A stretch of 64,000 nt of DNA from assembly GCA_963718685.1 (NCBI GenBank), contig OY970356.1, positions 124,001-188,000 of the forward strand, given 5' to 3'. Below, one piece after another: positions 33,233 through 41,281 of this stretch; the stretch's first letter is position 1, and each line of letters opens with the position of its first letter. The notes under the pieces are model-generated. The model saw only the letters and a list, made by a program, of their open reading frames with translations, had not been told where the DNA came from and searched no databases. The stretch comes from CAVQWH01 sp963718685 (GTDB taxonomy: Bacteria; Patescibacteriota; Saccharimonadia; Saccharimonadales; Saccharimonadaceae). The position numbers and the translations under genes were made by a program.

Positions 33233-33472
33233 ATGACCAGGCTAGAAGAGGAATTAAATTATTACATTGAAAACCAAGACGAACTCGTAAAGAAGTACGA
33301 GGGCAAATATCTTGTTATTAAAGATAAAAAAGTGGTTGGTGTTTATGATTCAGAACTAGAGGCTTATAACGATGCAAAAAGTAAGTTTAAGGCGGGGACT
33401 TTTCTTATTCAACCTTGTATGCCAGGCTCTGAGAGCTACACTCAGACCTTTCATTCAAGGGTCATGTTCTAA
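33233..33472 (+). CDS. DUF5678-family small protein
   Basis: A 79-residue protein. LNYYIENQDELVKKYEGKYLVIKDKKVVGVYDSELEAYNDAKSKF is, in shortened form, the DUF5678 pattern: helix, KYEGKYLVI strand, VVGVYDS strand, AY..A helix; the end FLIQPCMPG closes the fold. Function is unknown. A TATAAT at 33210-33215 precedes it by a short leader with GTAGG. The stop overlaps the start of the retropepsin gene by one base (TAATG), so they are translated as a pair. Confidence 0.75.
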   Translation: MTRLEEELNYYIENQDELVKKYEGKYLVIKDKKVVGVYDSELEAYNDAKSKFKAGTFLIQPCMPGSESYTQTFHSRVMF

Positions 33473-34011
33473 TGGAGCCAAAAGCTTTTACCCTAGCTTC
33501 TAATGGTGGTAGACTGAGAGTTCTTGTAACTGAACTTAAGATTTGTGAGCCGGGTGCTATTCAACCCGGCGAGGATGCAAACAGCCTAACCTTATATAAA
33601 GGCATATGGGATACTGGTGCAACTAATAGTGTTATAACACAAAAAATTGTTGATGATTTGAAGTTGAAGCCAACTGGCGTCACAAAAATAAATAGTGTAG
33701 AAGGAGAGGGCACAAGCCCTGTTTACCTAGTGGACTTTTTATTGCCAATGGGAGTGATTATTCCAGGTTTGCGAGTGACGTTAGGAAAGCTAGCCGAAGG
33801 GAACGATGCGCTTATAGGAATGGACGTGATTACTTTAGGAGATTTTTCGATTACTAATAAAAATAACAATACAAAAATGTCGTTCCGTATACCCTCAATG
33901 CATGAGGTTGATTACGTACAGGATTTTAACCAGGGATTACATTTGCCTCGAAAAGAGCGTCGCGAGCGAGAAAGACAACGAAGGAAAGCTCAGAAACGAA
34001 CAAATAAATAA
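33472..34011 (+). CDS. Retropepsin-like aspartic protease
   Basis: A 179-residue protein with one aspartic protease half: GIWDTGATNSVITQ carries the D-T-G catalytic loop (about residues 43-56), followed by the flap region and DALIGMDVITLGDF, the hydrophobic psi-loop sequence seen in clan AA enzymes. Such proteins act as homodimers. The C-terminus is strongly basic (RKERRERERQRRKAQKRTNK), suggesting nucleic-acid or membrane contact. Immediately coupled to the DUF5678 gene, which may be its inhibitor, substrate or targeting subunit; that is inference. Confidence 0.85.
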   Translation: MEPKAFTLASNGGRLRVLVTELKICEPGAIQPGEDANSLTLYKGIWDTGATNSVITQKIVDDLKLKPTGVTKINSVEGEGTSPVYLVDFLLPMGVIIPGLRVTLGKLAEGNDALIGMDVITLGDFSITNKNNNTKMSFRIPSMHEVDYVQDFNQGLHLPRKERRERERQRRKAQKRTNK

Positions 34012-34058
34012 AAAAATACCATTTTACTTGCTGCGAGCACATAACCAACCTATTTCTA

Positions 34059-34087
34059 TTGACAAAACTACTGTTTTTTGCTATAGT
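34059..34087 (+). promoter_or_regulatory. Promoter of the GGDEF gene
   Basis: TTGACA (34059-34064), 17 bases, TATAGT (34082-34087). Transcription should start near 34094, about 5 bases before the ATG, so the mRNA is almost leaderless. Confidence 0.7.
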
Positions 34088-34098
34088 ATCATACTGCT

Positions 34099-34845
34099 AT
34101 GACAAACCATAACCAACATCCCTCACCAAAGTCTCCGCTTCCTGAAACATTGGATACTTTCTTAGATAGGCACGATTTGCCAAAAGAGCAAATTACCTCT
34201 GATAAAGTAGCTAATGACGTGGCGATTAACGCCTTGGTTAGCCGGCTTTCGCAAGAAGAAGCCCGCGCCGAGCGCGCCGGTATCGACTTTAAAACCAGCT
34301 GTTTGAACGAGACTGGTTTTAACGAATTCTTAAGGCAGCGAGACAATCTTGGCCGCCGTGCCGGCGATGTTTTACCTAACGGTACGCTGGTGCTTGCAGT
34401 TGATATGGACAAGCTGAAAGAAACCAACGACACTTTTGGCCATGGCACCGGTAACATAGCTATTAAAGCAGTGGCAGACGGCATCAAAGCTGCTTTGCGT
34501 GACGGTGACGTAGTGGCGCGAATCGGCGGCGATGAGTTCGTGGCGGTCGTAGACATTTATGCGGACGACCCTGATGAAGTGCAAGAGCGGATCTTGGCCA
34601 AAGCCCAGGAAAGCCTTGCTCACCTGGATGTAGAACTGCCTGGCAGCACGTTTGAAGTTGTAGATAACGGCCACGGCCCTTATGTCTCTGGGCCTACAGG
34701 TAAGAAGAAATTAGATATTAGTGCCAGTGTCGGCGGGCAATATATTGACGGTGTTGCCGGCAGCGCCAAAATCCGCCAAGCTGTGGATGAAGCCGATGCT
34801 AAGATGTATGAACGCAAGCGCGCCGCTGGTGTTGCCCGAAGTTAA
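34099..34845 (+). CDS. GGDEF-domain diguanylate-cyclase-like protein
   Basis: A 248-residue soluble protein: a helical N-terminal part of about 90 residues without a recognisable sensor domain, then a GGDEF domain with VDMDKLKETNDTFGHGTGN and the intact active site ARIGGDEFVAVV (about residue 138), ending ADAKMYERKR. The intact motif supports c-di-GMP synthesis, though a GTP-binding regulatory role is possible because no EAL or PilZ partner is in the window. Its 3' end overlaps the convergent gene 34842-35369 by 4 bases. Confidence 0.85.
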   Translation: MTNHNQHPSPKSPLPETLDTFLDRHDLPKEQITSDKVANDVAINALVSRLSQEEARAERAGIDFKTSCLNETGFNEFLRQRDNLGRRAGDVLPNGTLVLAVDMDKLKETNDTFGHGTGNIAIKAVADGIKAALRDGDVVARIGGDEFVAVVDIYADDPDEVQERILAKAQESLAHLDVELPGSTFEVVDNGHGPYVSGPTGKKKLDISASVGGQYIDGVAGSAKIRQAVDEADAKMYERKRAAGVARS

Positions 34846-35369
34846 TCGATTTCTTCAACTAAAACGTCAGTTTGTACGGGCTGCTGAAAACTAGCGGCAT
34901 TTACCGTGCCGTCACAGTAGGTCAACCTAGCTGGCCTGCGGTTTGGCCGCGGTACGGTAGTGGAGGTCATTCCGACTACGCAATTGTCTAGTAAACGCTT
35001 AAGATGCAAAGTAGCTTCGTTAGCTTCGTCAATGCATCTGTTGGTCATTTCACCCTGGTGTTTATTCATAAGTTCGGCTATTTGTTCTGGGGCTTCTAAT
35101 TCCTCAGCTTCGTAACCTTCCATATTCATTAGATAGTCGCGTAAAGCGTCAACTATAGTGTCTGGCATTTCTTCTATTGCTTCGGCCGCCTCATCTTTTC
35201 CAGGTAGTTCAGCGCTAGTCTCTAACAGAGTTTGTGCAATTGCTCGCGCAGCCATAGCTTTTTGGAGTAATGGTAAGATCACAGGGCAGTCTTCGTGCTT
35301 CTTCGTTATCTCGGGCATTTCTTCAAAAGGAGAAAGGCCTCCCACGTCTGGTATATCTGGATCGCTCAT
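34842..35369 (-). CDS. Acidic soluble protein of unknown function
   Basis: About 175 residues when started at ATG 35369 (MSDPDIPDVGG); a longer start at 35390 exists but lies where a TATTAT box would be. Very acidic in the first two thirds (SPFEEMPEITKKHEDCP, AEAIEEMPDTIVDALRDYL) with helices, then a basic tail with Pro/Arg (VPRPNRRPARLTYCDG). Three cysteines. No family recognised. Convergent with the GGDEF gene and divergent from alaS. Confidence 0.55.
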   Translation of the reverse strand: MSDPDIPDVGGLSPFEEMPEITKKHEDCPVILPLLQKAMAARAIAQTLLETSAELPGKDEAAEAIEEMPDTIVDALRDYLMNMEGYEAEELEAPEQIAELMNKHQGEMTNRCIDEANEATLHLKRLLDNCVVGMTSTTVPRPNRRPARLTYCDGTVNAASFQQPVQTDVLVEEID

Positions 35370-35407
35370 ATCTTTAAAATAATAACACATAATTTACTTT
35401 AGAGCAA

Positions 35408-35436
35408 TTAAGTTAACATAAATAATCTGGTATAAT
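35408..35436 (+). promoter_or_regulatory. Promoter of alaS (extended -10)
   Basis: TTAAGT (35408-35413), 17 bases, TGG-TATAAT with the hexamer at 35431-35436. The ATG at 35446 is 10 bases from the box, predicting a leader of only about 3 bases. The sequence CTGGTATAAT recurs before rplY. Confidence 0.65.
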
Positions 35437-35445
35437 CAATAACCA

Positions 35446-37368
35446 ATGACAGCGCAAGAAATTAGAAAAAAATACCTGGAGTTTTTTGCTAAAAAGCAGC
35501 ACACGGTAATTCCGCGGGCTAGCTTAGTGCCACAAGATGACCCAACGACGCTTTTTACCGGCAGCGGCATGCAACCGCTTTTGCCGTATTTGCTTGGTAA
35601 AAACCATCCTATTGGCGATAAATTAGTAAATAGCCAAACTTGCTTGCGCGCCCAAGATATCGAAGACGTGGGCAATAATCGCCATACAACATTTTTTGAA
35701 ATGTTGGGCAACTGGAGTTTTGGCGACTATTTCAAAGAACAGCAAATTCGCTGTTTTTTTGAGTTTTTGACCGATGTTGTGGAGCTTAAACCCGAAAAGC
35801 TCTATGTTTCGTGCTTTATCGGCGATGAAAAACATGGCATTGAACGGGACGATGAGTCGGCCGAGATTTGGCAAAAACTTTTTAAAGAAAAAGGAATTGA
35901 AGCCAAAGTTGCAGTTGTTGGTTCACAAAAAGACGGCGATAAGCGCGGCATTAAAGAAGGCGAGAGGATCTTCTTTTACGACGACGGTGAAAACTGGTGG
36001 AGCCGTAGCGGCGGGTTGGAAAAAACACCGGTGGGCGACCCGTGCGGGCCGGATAGCGAAGTTTTTTATGACTTTGGCGAAGAACATCACGCACCAGGCT
36101 ATGGCAAGCCGCATCCGGCAAGCGATTCAGGCCGCTTCTTAGAAATCGGCAACCAAGTGTTCATGCAATACAAGCGGACTGAAAAAGGCTTTGAACCGCT
36201 GGCTAAAAAGAACGTGGATTTTGGCGGCGGCCTGGAACGCATCGCTGCGGCGGCAAATGATAATCCGGATGTTTTCAGTATCAGTTTACTGCAGCCGATT
36301 ATAGATAAGCTGGAAGAGATTTCTGGCAAAAAATATGAAAGCCATCTAGAGAGCATGCGTGTGATTGCCGACCATTTGCGGGCAGCTACATTTCTAGCTG
36401 TTGACGGCGTAACGCCGAGCAACAAAGAGCAAGGTTATGTGATGCGGCGTTTGCTTCGCCGAGCGATGGTCAAAGCTTTTAATTTAGGCGTAGAACAGAA
36501 CTTTATGCAAGAAATCGTGCCGGTGATTGCCGATATTTACCACGAAGACTTCCCGGAAGTCGCCAAAAACCGCGACAAGGTCCTGGAAGTGTTAGTGAAA
36601 GAAGAGAAAGTTTTTCGGGAAACCTTAAGAAAAGGGCTGAAAGAGTTTAAAAAAGCATTTACAATCGGTGAATCTATAGCAGGTGGAGATGATGTAATAG
36701 ATGGGCAGTTAATTACTGGTAAAGATATATTTAGACTTTATGATACCTATGGTTTTCCCGTAGAGCTCAGTCTTGAAGAAGCATATAAAAATGGAGCTCG
36801 AATACCAGACAACTGGAAAGAAGATTTTGATAAAGAAATGAAACAACAGCGAGAGCGTAGCCAGACGGCTACTAAAGGCGTTTTCAAAGGCGGTTTAGCT
36901 GATCATTCTGATGAAACCAAGAAACTACACACTGCTACGCATTTAATGTATGAAGCTTTGCGCCAAGTTTTGGGCGATCATGTAGTGCAGCGCGGCAGTA
37001 ACGTAAATGCCGAGCGCACACGTTTTGACTTTAGCCACCCCGAAAAAGTTACCCGCGAGCAGCTGGATAAAGTGGAAAAAATCGTCAACCAACAGATTGA
37101 AAAAGACCTTAAAGTCGAGTGGAAAGAATATGCCACGGACGAAGCTTTTAAAATGGGCGCCAAAGGTGCGTTTGGTGATAAGTATGGCGACAAAGTGAAA
37201 GTTTACACTATGGGCACGCCAGGCGAAAAGCCGTTTAGCATTGAGATTTGCGGCGGCCCGCACGTGGAACATACCGGCCAACTGGCCGAGGGCGACAAGA
37301 AATTTAAGATTACCAAAGAACAAGCCAGCTCCGCCGGCGTGCGCAGAATCAAAGCTGTTTTGAAGTAA
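35446..37368 (+). CDS. alaS: Alanyl-tRNA synthetase, short form
   Basis: Class II synthetase of 640 residues. Motif 1 and 2 regions (LFTGSGMQPLLPYLLG, NRHTTFFEMLGNWSFGDYFK), motif 3 (VDFGGGLERIAA), the tRNA-recognition helices and the editing domain with zinc ligands HTATH (about residue 489) and CGGPHVEHTG are present. The C-terminal C-Ala oligomerisation domain of full-length enzymes (about 870 residues) is missing, common in CPR bacteria. The segment 36655-36830 is noticeably more AT-rich than the rest. Confidence 0.93.
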   Translation: MTAQEIRKKYLEFFAKKQHTVIPRASLVPQDDPTTLFTGSGMQPLLPYLLGKNHPIGDKLVNSQTCLRAQDIEDVGNNRHTTFFEMLGNWSFGDYFKEQQIRCFFEFLTDVVELKPEKLYVSCFIGDEKHGIERDDESAEIWQKLFKEKGIEAKVAVVGSQKDGDKRGIKEGERIFFYDDGENWWSRSGGLEKTPVGDPCGPDSEVFYDFGEEHHAPGYGKPHPASDSGRFLEIGNQVFMQYKRTEKGFEPLAKKNVDFGGGLERIAAAANDNPDVFSISLLQPIIDKLEEISGKKYESHLESMRVIADHLRAATFLAVDGVTPSNKEQGYVMRRLLRRAMVKAFNLGVEQNFMQEIVPVIADIYHEDFPEVAKNRDKVLEVLVKEEKVFRETLRKGLKEFKKAFTIGESIAGGDDVIDGQLITGKDIFRLYDTYGFPVELSLEEAYKNGARIPDNWKEDFDKEMKQQRERSQTATKGVFKGGLADHSDETKKLHTATHLMYEALRQVLGDHVVQRGSNVNAERTRFDFSHPEKVTREQLDKVEKIVNQQIEKDLKVEWKEYATDEAFKMGAKGAFGDKYGDKVKVYTMGTPGEKPFSIEICGGPHVEHTGQLAEGDKKFKITKEQASSAGVRRIKAVLK

Positions 37369-37388
37369 AGCCTGACCTTTGCTATAAT
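37360..37388 (+). promoter_or_regulatory. Promoter of the sigma-factor-like gene
   Basis: TTGAAG (37360-37365, overlapping the alaS stop codon), 17 bases, TATAAT (37383-37388). Gives a leader of about 30 bases. Confidence 0.65.
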
Positions 37389-37424
37389 TGCAATAATATT
37401 TTTTAGCTTATGTTTGGTTAGGTA

Positions 37425-38294
37425 ATGGTTCGAAGTGCGGAACAAAAAACAGGGGTGGCTGGCGAACGCATCAAAAAGCGCAAACTTGTCGACGCTATTC
37501 TTTTGGAAATGTTTTCGCTCAAGGAGCTGCCCGAACAACGTATGACTGCTGAGGAGCAAAAGAGATTTGGCAAAAGAGTTGCGGCGGGTGATAAGACCGC
37601 AAAACAGGAATATTTAATGCGTCGCCTTAGGTTTGCCATGGCGATTGCAATAAGCGAAGAGAAATCCCAGCCTGATTCCAGCAGCCTGACACTTGAGGAC
37701 CATTTTCAGATTGTTATTGAAACTATGCAAAACAGGCTTGATGAATATATGATGCATAGTGATCAAGATTTTGAAGGATATATGGGATGGTCTTACAGAG
37801 TGGCTGAAAGAGAATATGAAGACACGGCTGAACTAATCAGGTTGCCGGCTCATATTCGTGAAAAACTTGAGAAAAGAAAGAAATACGAAAAGAAAATCGG
37901 CAGAACTCCATCTGCAGAAGAAGTGTCTGCAACTCCTGGCATTACCGAGGAAGAAGCTTTGGTTTTGGAGGAAATCGTATATCGCCGCGCACACGATACG
38001 CCGTCAGAGGAGGTTGATTCCCTGGAATCTCCAGATACTTCAGTATTTAATCAGGTTTATCTTAGCCTTAAAATAGAGCGACTTCTTGATGAAATTCAAA
38101 AGCTTCCTGACAGGGAAAAAGAAGTCTTGGAACTTCGCTTTGGTTTAAAAGATGGTATATCAAGAACTCTGGAAGAGGTCGGACAGATACTTAGTCGGTC
38201 AAACAGTATAATTAGCCGAGTAGAAATGCGAGCTTTAGATCGGTTAAGGGTTTTACTAGAGGCTCAAGACCCTCGCAGGAACTGGCTGGACTAG
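37425..38294 (+). CDS. Divergent sigma-70-family factor
   Basis: A 289-residue protein. Region 4 is clear at the C-terminus: LLDEIQKLPDREKEVLELRFGL, then a helix-turn-helix TLEEVGQILSRSNSIISRVEMRALDRLR. An IRLPAHIREKLEKRKK segment matches the start of region 3, and KIGRTPSAEEVS is the usual sigma region 3 phrase. Region 2 is poorly conserved: AKQEYLMRRLRFAMAIA resembles 2.1, but the -10-melting aromatic block is replaced by FEGYMGWSYRVAEREYED. It is therefore an alternative sigma factor or an anti-promoter-type regulator. It has its own promoter and is separate from alaS and the ftsA-like gene. Confidence 0.75.
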   Translation: MVRSAEQKTGVAGERIKKRKLVDAILLEMFSLKELPEQRMTAEEQKRFGKRVAAGDKTAKQEYLMRRLRFAMAIAISEEKSQPDSSSLTLEDHFQIVIETMQNRLDEYMMHSDQDFEGYMGWSYRVAEREYEDTAELIRLPAHIREKLEKRKKYEKKIGRTPSAEEVSATPGITEEEALVLEEIVYRRAHDTPSEEVDSLESPDTSVFNQVYLSLKIERLLDEIQKLPDREKEVLELRFGLKDGISRTLEEVGQILSRSNSIISRVEMRALDRLRVLLEAQDPRRNWLD

Positions 38295-38338
38295 TAGCCA
38301 ATAACTTTGCTGCTAGTGCTAACTTTTTTGGTTTGATA

Positions 38339-38344
38339 TATAAT
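38339..38344 (+). promoter_or_regulatory. -10 box for the ftsA-like gene
   Basis: TATAAT, 12 bases before the ATG at 38357; predicted leader about 6 bases. An in-frame TTG at 38333 is excluded as a start because it lies upstream of this box. Confidence 0.55.
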
Positions 38345-38356
38345 CAAACATTAGAA

Positions 38357-39625
38357 ATGGTACTCAAAAAACTTAAGTCTCTGAAGCCTTCTAAAGCTAA
38401 TGCTGACGCTCATGTTGTAGCGCTCGATATTGGTACTGAGTTTGCTAAGGCTTTGATTGCCCGCCTTCATGGCGAAGAGTTGGAAATAGTCGGAGCTGGC
38501 CGCTCACGCCAAGATGTCAGTGACATGCACTCTGGCGCGATTGCCGACATTGGCGCCGTGGTGCGCAACTGTGAGGCAGCTTTAGCCGAAGCTGAAGAAC
38601 AGGCTGGCGTTCAAGCCCGCAAAGCTGTAATTGGTATTGCAGGCGAACTGGTCAAAGGCGTTACCAACACGATTCGTTACAAAAGGCCACAGCCTGATAA
38701 GGCGCTGGATATTAATGAAATGGAATTTATTATTTCAAAAGTTCAGGAGCGCGCCCAGGTAAAAGCCCAGAAGCAAGTGGCGCTGGAAACCGGCAACGAA
38801 GACGTGGAAGTTAAATTGATTAACAGCGCGATTGTCAGCATTCATATAGATGGCTACAAAGTTAGCAATCCGATTGGTTTCCAAGGGCGGGATGTAGCGG
38901 TGCAGATTTATACAGCTTTTGCGCCTATGGTACACATCGGTGCTTTGGAACGTACGGCAAGTGAGCTGGATTTAGACTTGGTAGCAGTAGCGGCTGAGCC
39001 GTTTGCGGTGTCGCGCAGTGTGCTGGGAACTGATGCTAGCAGTAATTTTACGGCCATTTTAGCCGATGTAGGTGGCGGTACGACAGATATCGCTGTAGTA
39101 AATGACGGGGGCGTAGAAGGTACTAAGATGTTTGGCATCGGTGGCCGCAGCTTTACCCGGACGATTGCCAGTGAAATGGAGCTAAGTTATCAGGATGCTG
39201 AAAAGCTGAAGATAAATATCGACAGCCCCGATATAAAACCGAATGTGGTAGAAGAAGTTAATCAGTCAATTGATAAAACTCTAGAGGTGTGGCTAGGCGG
39301 CGTCGAGCTGGCGTTAGGCGAGTTTGATTCTGTAGATCATCTACCTAACCGTATTTTACTTTGTGGTGGTGGTTCCAGTTTGAAAAAGCTGGTTTCTGCG
39401 CTGGAAACCAGAGATTGGTATAAAGAACTGCCATTTACAAAGCGGCCTACGGTGCGGCACATTAAACCCGAAAATGTCGCAGGAATAAAAGATTCAAGTG
39501 GCAAAGTTAACGACCATACTTTCATAACCGCTATGGGGTTACTGCGAGTTGGATATGATACGATGGTAGGTAGTGGCGCAACAGATACAGCAAAAGATAA
39601 ACTAAACCGAATTTTGAGGGTATGA
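38357..39625 (+). CDS. ftsA: FtsA/PilM-like actin-fold ATPase
   Basis: A 422-residue protein of the FtsA family. VVALDIGTEFAKALIAR is the phosphate 1 motif, AGVQARKAVIGIAGELVKG and the following insert are the SHS2 (1C) domain, AILADVGGGTTDIAVV is phosphate 2, and LCGGGSSLKKLVSAL is the adenosine motif. The end AKDKLNRILRV could be an amphipathic membrane-targeting helix as in FtsA. It may anchor the division ring or a pilus-like assembly; no ftsZ is nearby. The following gene overlaps its stop by 4 bases, so the baseplate-J-like membrane protein is its likely partner. Confidence 0.78.
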   Translation: MVLKKLKSLKPSKANADAHVVALDIGTEFAKALIARLHGEELEIVGAGRSRQDVSDMHSGAIADIGAVVRNCEAALAEAEEQAGVQARKAVIGIAGELVKGVTNTIRYKRPQPDKALDINEMEFIISKVQERAQVKAQKQVALETGNEDVEVKLINSAIVSIHIDGYKVSNPIGFQGRDVAVQIYTAFAPMVHIGALERTASELDLDLVAVAAEPFAVSRSVLGTDASSNFTAILADVGGGTTDIAVVNDGGVEGTKMFGIGGRSFTRTIASEMELSYQDAEKLKINIDSPDIKPNVVEEVNQSIDKTLEVWLGGVELALGEFDSVDHLPNRILLCGGGSSLKKLVSALETRDWYKELPFTKRPTVRHIKPENVAGIKDSSGKVNDHTFITAMGLLRVGYDTMVGSGATDTAKDKLNRILRV

Positions 39626-41046
39626 AAAGAGACGTTATTTACATTGATACCGACGATGATATTACGTCGATAATCAACAAAGTAAAAGCGGCAGAGCCGC
39701 AAGTTGTTGCTTTGGTGCCCCCAAAAAGAACGGGCGTACTGCAAAGTGCCGTTAACCTGAAATTACTCCAGAAAGCTGCTCATGGCGCCAGTAAGAAATT
39801 AGTTTTAGTTACTCATGATAAATCTTTGAAAGCTTTAGCTGCAGGTATGCAGATTCCGATAGCCAAAAACCTCCACTCACAGCCGGAAATGCCTGAGGCG
39901 CCGGCAGCGGAAGCAGAAGAAGATGACGTGATTCGCGGTGAAGAGTTGCCCGTAGGGGAACTGGCGGAAACAGATCAGCCTAAAAAACCAGCCCCTATAA
40001 ACGACAGCAATATAGTTTTGCCTCCTTCGCTGGAAAACGACGGAAAGCTGCCTCAGGACGATAGCGCTAAAGGCGCGGCCGGCAAAGCAAAAAACCGCAT
40101 TAAAATTCCTAATTTTAGTTCTTTCCGCAAAAGACTGGTTTTTATCATCATCGGCGTAATATTGTTGATTGCATTTTTGATATGGGCTATATTTTTCGCT
40201 CCGCACGCTACGGTTAACATTAAAGCTAAAACAGATAAGATAAATGTTAATCTGCCGGTTTCTCTGCAGCCTAAAGGCACTACAGACCCTAATAGCAACG
40301 TTATTCAACCTACCGTACAAGAAATCAGCAAAACCAATTCTGTTGATTTTGCGGCTACCGGTCATAAAACAGTGGGCCAAAAGGCAAGCGGGCAGGTTAC
40401 TATCAGTAACTGTGACACCTCGTATTCTCAAACCGTTAGTGCCGGTGAAACCGTGATTTCGGGTGGACATAACTATATATTGCAATCCAGTGCTTCTGTG
40501 CCTGGAGGAACTTTCTCTGGCGGAGGTTGTTCCCAGCCCGGCCAATCCGGGTCTGTGCCAGTACAGGCACAAAATGTAGGAAGTGATTATAACCTAAGCA
40601 ATGGCAGTAGTTTGTCGGTAGCAGGCCACAACAGTAATTTTACGGCCGCTGTTTCTTCGGCTATTACAGGTGGTAGCAAAAAACAGCTGACGATTGTATC
40701 TCAAAGTGATGTAGACCAGGCGAAGCAGAAACTGACCAACCAAGATAAAGACTCCGCCCGTCAGGAATTAATTGGCAAATTTGATAAAAATGCCGATATT
40801 ATCATTAGCGACAGCTTTAAAGCTCAAGCCGGCACACCTAGCGTTAACCCCGGTGTGGGGCAGGAGGCGAGCCAGGCTACGCTAACTGCTGAGACCACTT
40901 ATACGCTTACGGCAATTAGCAAGAACGACGCTAAAGCGGTTTTGCATCACTATTTACAAAGCAAAATTAAAGGCGAAAAAGACCGAGCAATTTATGATAA
41001 CGGGGAAAATGACCTGAAATTTAGCCAATATAATCTAATGTTCTGA
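39622..41046 (+). CDS. Membrane-anchored baseplate-J-like protein, main frame
   Basis: A 474-residue frame: cytosolic N-domain (IYIDTDDDITSIINKVKAAE...), an acidic linker, a helix (LVFIIIGVILLIAFLIWAIFF, about residues 171-191), then a large outer region with beta repeats resembling phage baseplate J (GQKASGQVTISNC...SAGETVISGGHNY...VPVQAQNVGSDYNLSNG). The frame ends at TTC TGA (41041-41046), while the +1 frame continues with DGTATVTLITSGHIGPKID, which fits the same domain. So the protein is split by a frameshift or recoded. Coupled to the ftsA-like gene; the pair may form an envelope-spanning complex. Confidence 0.65.
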   Translation: MKRDVIYIDTDDDITSIINKVKAAEPQVVALVPPKRTGVLQSAVNLKLLQKAAHGASKKLVLVTHDKSLKALAAGMQIPIAKNLHSQPEMPEAPAAEAEEDDVIRGEELPVGELAETDQPKKPAPINDSNIVLPPSLENDGKLPQDDSAKGAAGKAKNRIKIPNFSSFRKRLVFIIIGVILLIAFLIWAIFFAPHATVNIKAKTDKINVNLPVSLQPKGTTDPNSNVIQPTVQEISKTNSVDFAATGHKTVGQKASGQVTISNCDTSYSQTVSAGETVISGGHNYILQSSASVPGGTFSGGGCSQPGQSGSVPVQAQNVGSDYNLSNGSSLSVAGHNSNFTAAVSSAITGGSKKQLTIVSQSDVDQAKQKLTNQDKDSARQELIGKFDKNADIIISDSFKAQAGTPSVNPGVGQEASQATLTAETTYTLTAISKNDAKAVLHHYLQSKIKGEKDRAIYDNGENDLKFSQYNLMF

Positions 41047-41281
41047 TGGAACTGCCACTGTTACGTTGATTACCAGCGGTCATATCGGGCCGAAGATTGA
41101 CAAAAAGAAACTGGCTAAACAGTTAGAAGGCTTAAATTACGGTGCTATTCAGCAAAAAGTCAGTGCAATTGACGGAGTAGAAAATGTAGATACCAAATTC
41201 TCACCATTCTGGGTGAATAAAGCTCCTTCAAGCAATAAGATTACCATCAAATTTGTGGTAAACAAAAATGGCCAAAACTGA
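41045..41281 (+). CDS. Baseplate-J-like protein, C-terminal +1 frame
   Basis: The last 78 residues or so of the protein begun at 39622, in the +1 frame: DGTATVTLITSG, HIGPKIDKKKLAKQLEGLNYG, then VENVDTKFSPFWVNKAP and a final strand (ITIKFVVNKNG). The new frame has its own TAA at 41036-41038, so the shift must fall between 41039 and 41046. Skipping the first base of the TGA stop (TTC [T] GAT) restores the frame. A separate start (TTG 41066) has no ribosome binding site. Overlaps the start of ruvX by 14 bases. Confidence 0.6.
   Translation, partial: DGTATVTLITSGHIGPKIDKKKLAKQLEGLNYGAIQQKVSAIDGVENVDTKFSPFWVNKAPSSNKITIKFVVNKNGQN

Noticed and set aside
41044..41046. Recoding of UGA as glycine (as in Gracilibacteria/Absconditabacteria) at the baseplate-J-like stop
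   Set aside because: Reading through in the same frame gives WNCHCYVDYQ and another stop, not the homologous continuation, and several genes (tpiA, tatD, ftsA-like) end normally at TGA.
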